Positions 8,886-17,138 of a stretch of DNA of 39,480 nt are shown piece after piece; positions within the stretch are counted from its first letter, which is position 1, and each line of letters opens with the position of its first letter. The notes below the pieces were generated by a model. It searched no databases, was not told where the DNA came from, and saw only the letters and a list, made by a program, of their open reading frames with translations. Origin of the DNA: Lewinellaceae bacterium (GTDB lineage: Bacteria > Bacteroidota > Bacteroidia > Chitinophagales > Saprospiraceae); contig JARQTN010000057.1 of NCBI GenBank assembly GCA_029976695.1, forward strand, positions 37,039 through 76,518. Reading direction: 5' to 3'. The position numbers and the translations under genes were made by a program.

Positions 8886-9700
8886 CCCCGCTGTTGCCCG
8901 ATGAACCGGGCCATATGCTGCTGCAATTTCAAGGCTTCTTCACGGGCCGCTTTGTCAAAGGCATCGGTGCTGTCCGCGTAGATGATCCCCCTGCTGGAAT
9001 TGATGAGCATCCCACATTGCGGATTCCAGCCTGCCCTCGATATCGCCTCCAGGTCTCCACCCTGTGCACCTACCCCGGGAATCAGGAAGAATGATTCGGG
9101 CAACGCCGCCCTGATTGAAACAAGCTGTTCAGGATGCGTCGCTCCGACCACATACATCAGTTGTTCGCGCCCGGCCCACTCTTTGGACTGCAAGATGACT
9201 TTTTCATACAGATGCACACCTTCCTTGTCTGCGATCATCTGGAAGTCATGGCTACCCGTGTTGGATGTCAGGCAAAGCAGGATCACCCATTTGCCGGGAA
9301 AATTCAGGAAGGGCTGGACGGAATCACGACCCATATAGGGATTCACCGTAATCGAATCAAATGGAAAAGTTTCAAAGAATGTCTTTGCATACATCCTGGA
9401 GGTATTCCCGATATCACCGCGTTTGGCATCCGCAATGGTAAAATGTGTGTTGGGGATATGATGGACTGTCTTGCGGAGGCTTTCCCATCCCTGGGGACCG
9501 AGGGACTCGTAAAATGCAATATTCAGTTTGTAAGCAACGCAAAGGTCATATGTGCTGTCTATGATGCGCCGGTTGAATTCAAATACCGGATCCGCGAGAT
9601 TTTTCAGATGCTGCGGGATTCTGGCCGGGTCCGTATCCAGGCCGACGCACAGATATGATTTCTTTTCAAAGATCTGGTCAGTTAGCTCCTGGTAAGTCAT
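8882..9700 (-). CDS. pyrF: Orotidine 5'-phosphate decarboxylase (type 2)
   Basis: This enzyme converts OMP to UMP, the last step of de novo pyrimidine synthesis. The product has 272 residues from ATG 9700. An in-frame TTG at 9712 would add four residues. Evidence: N-terminal CVGLDTDPARIP, the catalytic Asp-Lys-Asp region DAKRGDIGNTSRMYAK, FDSITVNPYMGRDSVQPF, and the phosphate-binding end FFLIPGVGAQGG and SSRGIIYA. The length and DAKRGDIG form place it in the longer bacterial subfamily (PyrF type 2). It follows nfu by a few bases (the nfu stop ends 14 bp before ATG 9700), so it probably shares the mrp-nfu transcript. Confidence 0.95.
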   Translation of the reverse strand: MTYQELTDQIFEKKSYLCVGLDTDPARIPQHLKNLADPVFEFNRRIIDSTYDLCVAYKLNIAFYESLGPQGWESLRKTVHHIPNTHFTIADAKRGDIGNTSRMYAKTFFETFPFDSITVNPYMGRDSVQPFLNFPGKWVILLCLTSNTGSHDFQMIADKEGVHLYEKVILQSKEWAGREQLMYVVGATHPEQLVSIRAALPESFFLIPGVGAQGGDLEAISRAGWNPQCGMLINSSRGIIYADSTDAFDKAAREEALKLQQHMARFIGQQRG

Positions 9701-9714
9701 GTGATCAGGCAAAT

Positions 9715-9969
9715 TCAGGATTCGTTGATGGCAATGATCGTTTCAATCTGGGGGAACTGCGACTTGATGGTTTGTTCAACACCCGCTTTCATCGTCATTT
9801 CACTCATGGCACAGGTCTGGCAGTTTCCCAGCCACTTTACCATAACACACATGTCATCCGTGATGTCCATCACCTCGATGTCACCCCCGTCAACTGCCAG
9901 GTGCGGACGGATGCTTTCCAGCGCTGCATTGATCTCGGTCAATAATTTTTCCTTATCCCCGGCAGACAT
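9715..9969 (-). CDS. NifU C-terminal-domain (Nfu) Fe-S scaffold protein
   Basis: An 84-residue single-domain Nfu protein. The CxxC of the family is present at C50-x-x-C53 (WLGNCQTCAMSEMT), together with the conserved RPHLAVDGGDIEV opening. Nfu proteins bind a [4Fe-4S] cluster between two subunits and pass it to client enzymes. The gene lies directly downstream of mrp, another Fe-S carrier type, and upstream of pyrF on the same strand, so a shared cluster-delivery role with Mrp is plausible. Start ATG 9969 gives MSAGDKEKLL, a normal length for stand-alone Nfu. Confidence 0.92.
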   Translation of the reverse strand: MSAGDKEKLLTEINAALESIRPHLAVDGGDIEVMDITDDMCVMVKWLGNCQTCAMSEMTMKAGVEQTIKSQFPQIETIIAINES

Positions 9970-10017
9970 CGTTCATTGCGTATATCCAATCAAAAATACA
10001 ATTCATCGGCAAACCAA

Positions 10018-11115
10018 TTAGTTCTTCAGCTCAACGCGTGCAGTCGGTGCCTTGGTGCTGTTCCTGATTTCTACTTGTTCCATCAGGTTGCGCGCGATAT
10101 CCAGGAAATACTTTTTCTGATCCTCAAATCCGCTTTCCACACTTGGTTTTCCAAGATCGCCTCCCTCCCGGATGCCCTGGATGAGGGGTACCTTTCCAAG
10201 GAGCATGGACCCGCTTTTCTGTGCGAGCTTTTCGCCCCCGCCTTCCCCAAACAGGTAATACCTGTTATCCGGCAATTCCTTTGGCGTAAACCAGGACATG
10301 TTTTCCACGACTCCCACCACAGGGACTTCAACGCCGTCAAGCAAAAACATATTCATTGCCTTTACAGCATCGATGACAGCTACCTCCTGGGGTGTTGTGA
10401 CCATCACAACCCCGGTGACGGGAACTGTTTGCACAAGGGTCAACTGGATGTCCCCGGTGCCTGGTGGCAGGTCGATAATCATGTAGTCCAGTTCGGGCCA
10501 GATGACATCGTTGATGAATTGTTTGATAATGCCGGATAAACGGGGTCCGCGCAGGACAACGGCCTGTTCGGGATCGACAACAAACCCGATCGAAATGACA
10601 TTCATGCCGTATGCCTCCAGCGGGATGATTTTGTGTGCCCCATAGACCTGTTTCACTTTCGGCCGTTGGCCCTTGAGGCCGAGCATTGTCGGAATGGAAG
10701 GGCCGTACAGGTCAGCATCGATCAATGCCACCCGCGCGCCGAGTTGTTTTAATCCAAGCGCAAGGTTGACTGACATCGTGGATTTCCCCACACCGCCCTT
10801 GCCACTGGCCACAGCAATGATATTCTTTGCCTGTGGTAACGCTCCGCTTTTTCGCGCTGCACTGTCCCTGGGTGCACCCAGCATGTGCACGTGGACCTGG
10901 GCCTCGGGGTATTCCTTCAGAATTGCCTCCTGGCAAGCGAAGTTCAGTGCGGACTTCTGCGCATCATCTATCCCGCTGATGTCAAGTTCAAACTGTACGC
11001 GGTTGCCTTCAATTTTCAGGTTTTTGATCCTGCGCTGGGTGATCAGGTCTTGCCCGTTGACCGGGTCTGCCACGGTACGCAGGATATCTACGATTTTATT
11101 ATTGTCAATCTGCAT
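10018..11115 (-). CDS. mrp: Mrp/ApbC/NBP35 family P-loop ATPase
   Basis: A 365-residue protein with an N-terminal MIP18/DUF59 domain (about 1-85, 'ILRTVADPVNGQDL') followed by a MinD-like ATPase (about 96-350). The deviant Walker A GKGGVGKST is at 105-113. IDADLYGPSIPTMLG, DYMIIDLPPGTGD and REGGDLG follow. Mrp/ApbC proteins act in Fe-S cluster loading. The CxxC usually found after 'VENMS' is absent here: the sequence reads VVENMSWFTPKELPDNRYYLFG. I recall this form as common in Bacteroidota homologs. It heads the leftward mrp-nfu-pyrF cluster and is divergent from ribF. Confidence 0.93.
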   Translation of the reverse strand: MQIDNNKIVDILRTVADPVNGQDLITQRRIKNLKIEGNRVQFELDISGIDDAQKSALNFACQEAILKEYPEAQVHVHMLGAPRDSAARKSGALPQAKNIIAVASGKGGVGKSTMSVNLALGLKQLGARVALIDADLYGPSIPTMLGLKGQRPKVKQVYGAHKIIPLEAYGMNVISIGFVVDPEQAVVLRGPRLSGIIKQFINDVIWPELDYMIIDLPPGTGDIQLTLVQTVPVTGVVMVTTPQEVAVIDAVKAMNMFLLDGVEVPVVGVVENMSWFTPKELPDNRYYLFGEGGGEKLAQKSGSMLLGKVPLIQGIREGGDLGKPSVESGFEDQKKYFLDIARNLMEQVEIRNSTKAPTARVELKN

Positions 11116-11193
11116 ATCTGTTATTTTAAAAACGAACCATTCAACGAATAAACGGTTTATTTGCGTGGGCGTTCAACAAACCGCGAATTTCCA

Positions 11194-11201
11194 TATTTTT
11201 G
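11194..11201 (+). promoter_or_regulatory. -7 box close to the ribF start (TATTTTTG)
   Basis: TAnnTTTG match ending 7 nt before the ATG at 11209. If used, transcription would begin within about 3 nt of the start codon, giving an essentially leaderless mRNA. No clear -33 element at standard spacing. Confidence 0.42.
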
Positions 11202-11208
11202 ACCGCAA

Positions 11209-13218
11209 ATGAACATCTTTTTCAATTTGGATGACCTCCCCGCATTTCAGAAAACTGTCATTACCATCGGGGCATTTGACGGTGTACATGCAGGACATCA
11301 GAAGATTGTAAAGCGTGTTCATCACCTTGCCAAAGAACAAGCTGCCGAATCTGTTGTCATCACCTTTCATCCACACCCACGCGAAGTAATCTATCCCAAA
11401 GATACATCTCTTGAATTACTCACCACGCTGGAAGAGAAATTCCCCTATTTTGAACGTGAAGGGATCGACCACGTAGTGGTTGTCCCCTTTACGATCGAAT
11501 TTTCTCAGATGTCCCCCCGCGAATACGTCGAGAAGTTCCTGATCGGCAACTTTCACCCGGCAAGTATTGTCATCGGGTATGATCACAGGTTTGGGCTCAA
11601 CCGTGCGGGCAATGTCGACTTGCTGAAGGAGTACGAACGCAAGGGGCTTTTCACGGTTGTGGAAATCGCGAAACACGAGACCAGGGAAATCGTGATCAGT
11701 TCCACAAAGATCAGGAATGCCATCTCAAATGCAGATATCAAATTAGCCAATCAGCTGTTGGGACACGCCTACGTGCTTTCCGGTAAAATCGTGCATGGCC
11801 AGAAACTCGGTACGAGGCTTGGATTTCCGACGGCAAATATCGAAGTGGATTTTTCCAGGAAACTCGTACCTCCAGACGGGATCTATGCTGTTCGTGTAGA
11901 AGTCAATGAACGGGAATATGAAGGCATGCTCTACATCGGCAAGCGACCCACGCTGGGAGCCGGGGAACAGAAATCCATAGAAGTCAATATTTTTCATTTC
12001 AATCAACGCATTTACGGGGAATCAATCAGGGTCTTCTTCATGGATTTTATCCGCACGGACCAGCAATTCGATTCATTAGATGACCTGCGCGCACAACTTG
12101 AGAAAGACCGTACACATGTCATGGAATATTTCAGGGAACCAAATGCCCCGGAACAGATGACTCCGGAGTTAGCGGTTGTCATACTGAATTACAATGGCCT
12201 TTCATTCCTGGAAAAGTTCCTTGATTCTTTTACCCGCATCGTGTATTCCAATTACCGGATATACCTTGCGGACAACGCATCGACAGACAGTTCGATCGCA
12301 TTTGTGGAAAAGTATTTTCCCTCTGTGCATGTGATCAGGCTGGACCGGAATTATGGTTTCGCAGAGGGGTACAACAGGGCTTTAGGCCAGATAGAGGCAG
12401 ACTACTACGCGATCGTCAATTCAGACCTTGAGCTCACCCCAGAATGGGCCTCCAGGATCATTACATATATGGAGGAACACCCTGACACTGCCGTTTGCCA
12501 GCCAAAGATACTGGATGTGAAAAATAAGGAAGCCTTCGAATATGCAGGTGCAGCCGGCGGGTATATCGATCTTTTGGGCTACCCTTTTTGCCGGGGACGG
12601 ATCCTGGATACCATCGAGAAGGATACCGGACAGTACAATGACATTCAATCCATATTCTGGGCCACGGGAGCAGCCTGCATCATCCGCGCGGAAGCCTTCA
12701 GGTTAGTCGGTGGCTTTGATCGTGATTATTTCGCTCACCAGGAGGAAATCGATCTCTGCTGGCGGCTCCAACGGGCAGGATACCAGATCAGGGTGATCCC
12801 CTCTTCCATCGTATTCCATGTGGGAGGCGGTACACTGGACTATCAGGATCCGCACAAAGTGTATTTGAATTTCAGGAACAACCTTGCTACGCTGATTAAA
12901 AACCAGTCAAGGTTGCCGCTTATGATCGTACTGTTGATCCGGCTCGTCCTGGATGGGCTGGCCGGGCTAAACTTCATCGTCAAGGGTCAATTTAAAAATT
13001 GCAGTGCCGTCGTCCGTGCGCATTTGAGCCTCTACGGATGGATTCCCGGGCTCATGAAAAAGCGGCGTGCATTTAAAAAGCGGCTTGCCGATATGCATAT
13101 TGAGCCTGTTAAAAAACTCAAGGGCGTCTACCGGGGATATATGCTCATCGATTATTATCTCATGGGCAGGAAGAGATTCTCCCGATTGCCGGTGAACAAG
13201 GGAACAAATGAGCTTTGA
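11209..13218 (+). CDS. ribF: RibF (riboflavin kinase/FAD synthetase) fused to GT2 glycosyltransferase
   Basis: One uninterrupted 669-codon frame. Residues 1-316 are a complete bifunctional RibF that makes FMN from riboflavin and FAD from FMN: nucleotidylyltransferase motifs GAFDGVHAGH (21-30) and ISSTKIR (163-169), riboflavin-kinase motif LGFPTAN (204-210), and the usual C-terminal helix 'FDSLDDLRAQLEKD' (288-301). From about residue 317 a family 2 glycosyltransferase begins (LAVVILNYNG, LADNASTDSS, the DxD-equivalent NSD at 404-406, GGFDRDYFAHQEEIDLCWR), resembling rhamnosyltransferase-type enzymes. There is no stop between them. An in-frame ATG at 12157 (M317) could start the glycosyltransferase separately. 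The two activities are not known to be linked. Overlaps the next gene by 11 bp. Confidence 0.9.
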   Translation: MNIFFNLDDLPAFQKTVITIGAFDGVHAGHQKIVKRVHHLAKEQAAESVVITFHPHPREVIYPKDTSLELLTTLEEKFPYFEREGIDHVVVVPFTIEFSQMSPREYVEKFLIGNFHPASIVIGYDHRFGLNRAGNVDLLKEYERKGLFTVVEIAKHETREIVISSTKIRNAISNADIKLANQLLGHAYVLSGKIVHGQKLGTRLGFPTANIEVDFSRKLVPPDGIYAVRVEVNEREYEGMLYIGKRPTLGAGEQKSIEVNIFHFNQRIYGESIRVFFMDFIRTDQQFDSLDDLRAQLEKDRTHVMEYFREPNAPEQMTPELAVVILNYNGLSFLEKFLDSFTRIVYSNYRIYLADNASTDSSIAFVEKYFPSVHVIRLDRNYGFAEGYNRALGQIEADYYAIVNSDLELTPEWASRIITYMEEHPDTAVCQPKILDVKNKEAFEYAGAAGGYIDLLGYPFCRGRILDTIEKDTGQYNDIQSIFWATGAACIIRAEAFRLVGGFDRDYFAHQEEIDLCWRLQRAGYQIRVIPSSIVFHVGGGTLDYQDPHKVYLNFRNNLATLIKNQSRLPLMIVLLIRLVLDGLAGLNFIVKGQFKNCSAVVRAHLSLYGWIPGLMKKRRAFKKRLADMHIEPVKKLKGVYRGYMLIDYYLMGRKRFSRLPVNKGTNEL

Positions 13219-13945
13219 CGTAAAAGTGGTCTTCAAAGACGAGGATATCCTCTGTATTGAGAAACCGGCAGGAAGCCTGTCTATCCCGGACAGGTACGAT
13301 CCATCGAAAAAGAATATTTACCATTACCTGCAGAACAGGCACCCTGGTGTCATGCCGGTACACCGGCTCGACAAGGACACAAGCGGTATTATGGTGTGGG
13401 CCCTCAATGAACAGGCACACAGGTCACTGAACACCCAGTTTGCCGACCGCCAGGTCATCAAGCATTACCTGGCCATTGTGCATGGAAATATGCATGAATC
13501 GCACGGAAAAATTGATGCGGCTATTGCCTATGGCAGTTCCGGGAAGGGAATGGTGAACAGAAAGGGGAAACCATCGCAAACTTCATGGAGGCTGGTCGAA
13601 CAATTCCGGGATTTTGCCCTTCTGGAAGTTACGCCACACACTGGGCGGACCCACCAGATCAGGATCCATTTGCAGCATATTGGCCATCCGTTAGCCGTGG
13701 ATGCACTTTATGGTCAGCGGTCTGCTTTGTATGCCCACGATATCAAAACGCAGGGAAAATTCAATTACCGGAAGGGAAAGGAATTACGACCGCTTATAGG
13801 CAGGCATACCCTTCACGCGAGCCGCCTCATTTTTCTGCATCCTGTAACAGGGTCCGAGGTCTCCTTCACCGCCGGGTTACCCAAAGATTTTCGTGCCTTG
13901 CTCAACCAGCTGGAAAAATGGCGCAAGCCTGCCAAACCTGAATGA
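13208..13945 (+). CDS. RluA-family RNA pseudouridine synthase
   Basis: This 245-residue enzyme should isomerise uridine to pseudouridine in rRNA or tRNA. Evidence: catalytic motif HRLDKDTSG with D55, N-terminal VVFKDEDILCIEKPAG, the LLEVTPHTGRTHQIRIHL motif and HPLAVDALYG. There is no S4 RNA-binding domain, so the protein is short like RluA, TruC or RluC-core enzymes. The exact target cannot be told from the sequence. It starts inside the last codons of the RibF-glycosyltransferase frame (ATGAGC, 11-bp overlap), which suggests translational coupling. Confidence 0.93.
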   Translation: MSFDVKVVFKDEDILCIEKPAGSLSIPDRYDPSKKNIYHYLQNRHPGVMPVHRLDKDTSGIMVWALNEQAHRSLNTQFADRQVIKHYLAIVHGNMHESHGKIDAAIAYGSSGKGMVNRKGKPSQTSWRLVEQFRDFALLEVTPHTGRTHQIRIHLQHIGHPLAVDALYGQRSALYAHDIKTQGKFNYRKGKELRPLIGRHTLHASRLIFLHPVTGSEVSFTAGLPKDFRALLNQLEKWRKPAKPE

Positions 13946-14256
13946 AGCCGATATCGAATCATGGGCGGACCACAAGCGTGATGTGAGATGCGGGTATCAC
14001 TGTGGAATACTTTTTCCGCATCCTGGATTGCTGTGTAACCTGACAGACTATTTTCTTATCTTGTGATGAAAGTTGGCGGACATAGACAATAGGGCAACTT
14101 GTACAGCGTTCAACCTGTGACAAACTGTCAACAATTTAAGGCAAATCTTACCCGGCCGCAATGTGTATGCGCTCACGTGTTTTTGCAATCAATAGCACAC
14201 GATGGCGCCATATTTTTTAGTTTTAATATATTCACAAGAGGAATTTCCAATTGACT
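13946..14256. other. Non-coding gap of 311 bp
   Basis: The stretch between the pseudouridine synthase and the response regulator holds no credible gene. Seen in it: a short inverted repeat GACA-aac-TGTC near 14119-14128, and an AT-rich segment (about 14210-14232) with imperfect -7-like sequences such as TAGTTTTA at 14218, which could serve the response regulator. No strong terminator hairpin or full promoter was found. Confidence 0.5.
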
Positions 14257-14907
14257 ATGATCAGGTTACTCATTGCTGATGACCATAATATGTTTGTGGA
14301 GGGGATTGAATCCATCCTGAAAGATGAAAGGGATATCCAGGTAGTCGCGAAATGTTACGATGGAGGCTCCGTGTTTGCTGAGATACAGAAGCACCAGATC
14401 GATGTGATCCTTCTGGATATCAACTTGCCCGGGATGAACGGCATCGAAGTATGTAAAAAGCTGACGAAGGAATACCCGGAGATCAGGGTGCTGGCATTAT
14501 CCATGTACAATGACGAGAGTTTTGTCACGGAGATCCTGAAATTTGGTGCATTGGGGTATATTTTAAAGAATACAGGCAAATCCGAACTGGTCAGGGCGAT
14601 TAAAACCGTTTACCGTCGACATTCCTATTTCAGTGATGAAGTCACGGAGACCATCATGAAAAGCCTCGTTTCCCCAAAGGATGACCAGAAGAAATCAAGA
14701 GGTATCTTGCCAAAGATCTCAAGGCGTGAGAAAGAGGTCCTCCAGCTCATCGTCCAGGAGCATACGACCCAGGAAATCGCAGAGGAGCTGTTCATCAGCC
14801 TGAAAACTGTAGAGTCCCACCGGCGCAGCCTACTGACAAAATTGAATGTCCGGAACACGGCGGGTCTTGTTCGGGTTGCATTGGAAAACGAATTGGTATC
14901 GCTTTGA
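14257..14907 (+). CDS. NarL/FixJ-type response regulator
   Basis: A 216-residue two-component regulator. The receiver domain (1-120) has the acidic pair IADDHN (D8-D9), phospho-acceptor D54 in ILLDINLPGMNG, and the conserved lysine in GYILKNTGKSEL. The C-terminal LuxR/GerE helix-turn-helix (about 148-212) reads ISRREKEVLQLIVQEHTTQE then ISLKTVESHR. The start ATG at 14257 gives MIRLLIADDHN. A TTG at 14251 would add two residues, and AGAGGAA lies upstream of both. Its stop overlaps the TTG start of the histidine kinase (TTGA), making the two a coupled pair. Confidence 0.94.
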   Translation: MIRLLIADDHNMFVEGIESILKDERDIQVVAKCYDGGSVFAEIQKHQIDVILLDINLPGMNGIEVCKKLTKEYPEIRVLALSMYNDESFVTEILKFGALGYILKNTGKSELVRAIKTVYRRHSYFSDEVTETIMKSLVSPKDDQKKSRGILPKISRREKEVLQLIVQEHTTQEIAEELFISLKTVESHRRSLLTKLNVRNTAGLVRVALENELVSL

Positions 14908-16703
14908 ACCGGGTTTTGCACAAGTTTTTCATCTTATTGTTCCTCCTGATCGCAGCAGGTGTTGTCCTGCCACGCTCCCTCTTTGCCCAGGAAAAGCCCG
15001 GAAAGGAATCGAATATCCAGGATCTTCAAGATTACCTGATGACCCTGGAAGAAGGTGCTGAACCCCTGGACATGGCAGTGGCACACCAATTGCTCGCTGA
15101 AAGCTACCTGCTCAGGATCGGGGACCACGACCAGGCCATTGCACACTTCAATCAGGCAGTAGACCTGTACTGGGAAGCACAGGATACGACAGCCTATTTC
15201 AGCGCGCTCAATGACCTGGCAAGCTATTATGAAAGCAGCGGATACCTCGCGGAAGCTTTGTCGATCTTCCAACAGATGCATGTCCATTTTGAGGCGGGGC
15301 GGGATACCAGCGCGATGCTCCTTGCGGAAAGTGCACTGGCAGATATTCAGCTGGTCAGGGGAAACATCGACTCGGCGCTTTTCATGCTGGAGCAAATCAA
15401 GGAAGGCAGACGCCCCGGCAGAGATTCGCTGGTACACCATGTCTCTTCGTTCACCGTGATGACGATAAACAAGTCAGGAGACAATATGGGCATCATCACG
15501 GATACACTGGCCAACCTGCTTTCCCAAAAACAGGATACGATTGATACACCGAATTATTTGAGTACCCTCCTGCTCAATAATGGCACCTATTACCAGGCAT
15601 CGGGGAGGATTCCGCTCGCACTGTATTACTTCCACAGGTCCCTTGAGGCAGCTGGCAGGAATCCGGATCGCAGAAAAGAAGCCCTGATCGCACTTGCCAA
15701 TTGTTATCAGCTCGATGGAGACTATCAAAATGCCTTCCATTACATGAGCCGCTATACAAACCTGAATGATTCCGTTTTCAACAAGAGGCGTTTGGAACTT
15801 CTCGAAGGCCTGACCGTGAAAAATGCTGAACTTGAGGAAAAGCAATTATCCATTGAAATGGACCGGGATCTGAAAATTGCAGAGCTCAAAAACCGGTTTA
15901 ACCGCCTGGGTGCCTATGCACTCATTTTTGGTGCATTGATTATCCTCGTTGTGAGTTACCTGATCATTCGGAACTACCAGGAAAGGCTCAATACAAATCA
16001 GATCATCTCCAAACAAAAGGAAGAAATTACGCAACGGCGCATTACGGACCTTGAAAACAACCTCAAGATCGAGACGATGCATTCCATGATCGTCGGACAA
16101 GAGGCTGAACGAGAGCGGATTGCCAAAGATTTGCACGACAGCCTGGGTGGATTGCTGTCTACCGTCAAACTCCACTTTGATGCAGTCCAGGACAAAAACG
16201 AAGGGATCTCTTCATTAAATGAATACAAGCGTGCGCACCTGTTGCTTGATGAGGCATGCAAGGAGATCAGGAACATCTCCAACAATATGCAGCCCGGCGC
16301 CCTGCTTAAACTTGGTATCGTCGCAGCGATCAATGACCTGGTGAACAGGCTCCAGACAGAGGGGAAACCGGAGATTGAATTTCAGCATTTTGGCATTAAT
16401 GGTGCACTCGATAACACAGTGAGCCTCAATATTTACCGGATTGTACAGGAACTGCTGCACAACAGCATCAAGCATGCGCATGCCAGGGAGATCCTGATCC
16501 AGCTGATCCGGAAGGATAATGAAATGATCGTCATGGTTGAAGATGACGGCGTCGGGTTTGACAGCCAGGAGATAAAAAAAGGCATGGGGACAGAGAATAT
16601 CGCATCACGTGTCAACTACCTCAAGGGAGACCTGAGTGTCCATTCTGTAAAGGGAACCGGCACAACGACGATGATCAATATCCCATTGCCGGAGAAGAAT
16701 TGA
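14904..16703 (+). CDS. TPR-containing sensor histidine kinase (HisKA_3)
   Basis: A 599-residue kinase. A signal peptide (1-28, ending RSLFAQ) leads a periplasmic region of TPR-like helices (about 40-300), then a short coiled coil, one transmembrane segment (336-357, 'LGAYALIFGALIILVVSYLI') and a cytoplasmic kinase. The HisKA_3 phosphoacceptor is H411 in AKDLHDSLGG. The HATPase part shows QELLHNSIKHA and VEDDGVGFD. It is the expected partner of the LuxR-type regulator just upstream. The start is the TTG at 14904, overlapping the regulator stop as TTGA. No ATG upstream of the signal peptide exists, so TTG is the only start that keeps it. The signal sensed is unknown. TPR regions in this class may bind proteins or peptides. 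Confidence 0.93.
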   Translation: MNRVLHKFFILLFLLIAAGVVLPRSLFAQEKPGKESNIQDLQDYLMTLEEGAEPLDMAVAHQLLAESYLLRIGDHDQAIAHFNQAVDLYWEAQDTTAYFSALNDLASYYESSGYLAEALSIFQQMHVHFEAGRDTSAMLLAESALADIQLVRGNIDSALFMLEQIKEGRRPGRDSLVHHVSSFTVMTINKSGDNMGIITDTLANLLSQKQDTIDTPNYLSTLLLNNGTYYQASGRIPLALYYFHRSLEAAGRNPDRRKEALIALANCYQLDGDYQNAFHYMSRYTNLNDSVFNKRRLELLEGLTVKNAELEEKQLSIEMDRDLKIAELKNRFNRLGAYALIFGALIILVVSYLIIRNYQERLNTNQIISKQKEEITQRRITDLENNLKIETMHSMIVGQEAERERIAKDLHDSLGGLLSTVKLHFDAVQDKNEGISSLNEYKRAHLLLDEACKEIRNISNNMQPGALLKLGIVAAINDLVNRLQTEGKPEIEFQHFGINGALDNTVSLNIYRIVQELLHNSIKHAHAREILIQLIRKDNEMIVMVEDDGVGFDSQEIKKGMGTENIASRVNYLKGDLSVHSVKGTGTTTMINIPLPEKN

Positions 16704-16718
16704 TTTCTTTCTTTCCAC

Positions 16719-16744
16719 AAAAATCATGGTTCTCCCTGATTTTT
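16719..16744 (+). terminator. AT-rich hairpin after the histidine kinase
   Basis: AAAAATCA (16719-16726) pairs with TGATTTTT (16737-16744), with an inner GG/CC. It may weakly terminate the kinase transcript. A related hairpin (AAAAATCAGGG-AAAA-CCCTGAT) occurs at about 17258-17278, so it may instead be part of the repeated element. Confidence 0.4.
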
Positions 16745-16761
16745 ATATGAAAAATCCAACT

Positions 16762-16770
16762 CATCTTTAC
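16762..16770 (+). promoter_or_regulatory. CATCTTTAC promoter-like element, copy 0
   Basis: CATCTTTAC followed by AAC, identical to the element at 17127 and near-identical to that at 17324. It differs from TAnnTTTG at two positions. It lies 27 nt before the start of the T9SS-tail-like protein, where a -7 box would be expected. A role as promoter or regulator site is inferred from the threefold occurrence. Confidence 0.4.
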
Positions 16771-16797
16771 AACCACATCCCATGAATTTGTAATTAG

Positions 16798-17067
16798 ATG
16801 ATGAGTAAAATCGGAGCAGTCAGTTTTCTGCACCAGACTGAGGCAGAAACACTTAAAGTGGCCTACCCAAGGGAGGGCAACAACGAAGATGCAATCAGCG
16901 TACAACTTGTAAGCCCGATGGGTGAAGAAATGAAGGTGCCTATTTTCGTCAGGAAGCTGACGTCAAACAGTATTGAAATCACGATACAGAACCGTCCAAC
17001 AGGTATCTTTTTCCTGAGGATCCAGGATGGTTCGTCTTACATCATGAAGAAGATCATCCTGCAATAA
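16798..17067 (+). CDS. Orphan T9SS C-terminal-domain-like small protein
   Basis: An 89-residue protein with no signal peptide and no membrane segment. Its second half resembles a type A T9SS sorting tail: strand 'AISVQLVSPMGEEMKVP' (compare the 'v.v.d..G..v' strand), then 'SIEITIQNRPTGIFFLRI' and the ending 'YIMKKIILQ'. It lacks the usual PNP motif at the start of such tails. It begins with ATG 16798 (or 16801) directly after an in-frame TAG, so it is not the open end of a longer frame. As it stands it could not be exported by T9SS. It may be a remnant of a cargo gene or a free-standing domain. It sits between a two-component pair and a tandem repeat that starts at its stop codon. Confidence 0.7.
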   Translation: MMSKIGAVSFLHQTEAETLKVAYPREGNNEDAISVQLVSPMGEEMKVPIFVRKLTSNSIEITIQNRPTGIFFLRIQDGSSYIMKKIILQ

Positions 17068-17126
17068 GGGAAAACCCTGAACATAAATTGGGGGTAAACA
17101 TCTACTTGCAATGGATCATTTAGCTT

Positions 17127-17135
17127 CATCTTTAC
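17127..17135 (+). promoter_or_regulatory. CATCTTTAC promoter-like element, copy 1
   Basis: It lies immediately before the conserved transcript-like block. A TTG at 17106-17108 sits 18 bp upstream, near the -33 spacing of Bacteroidota promoters, although this TTG is not conserved in copy 2. The -7-like sequence differs from TAnnTTTG at two positions. Confidence 0.4.
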
Positions 17136-17138
17136 AAC

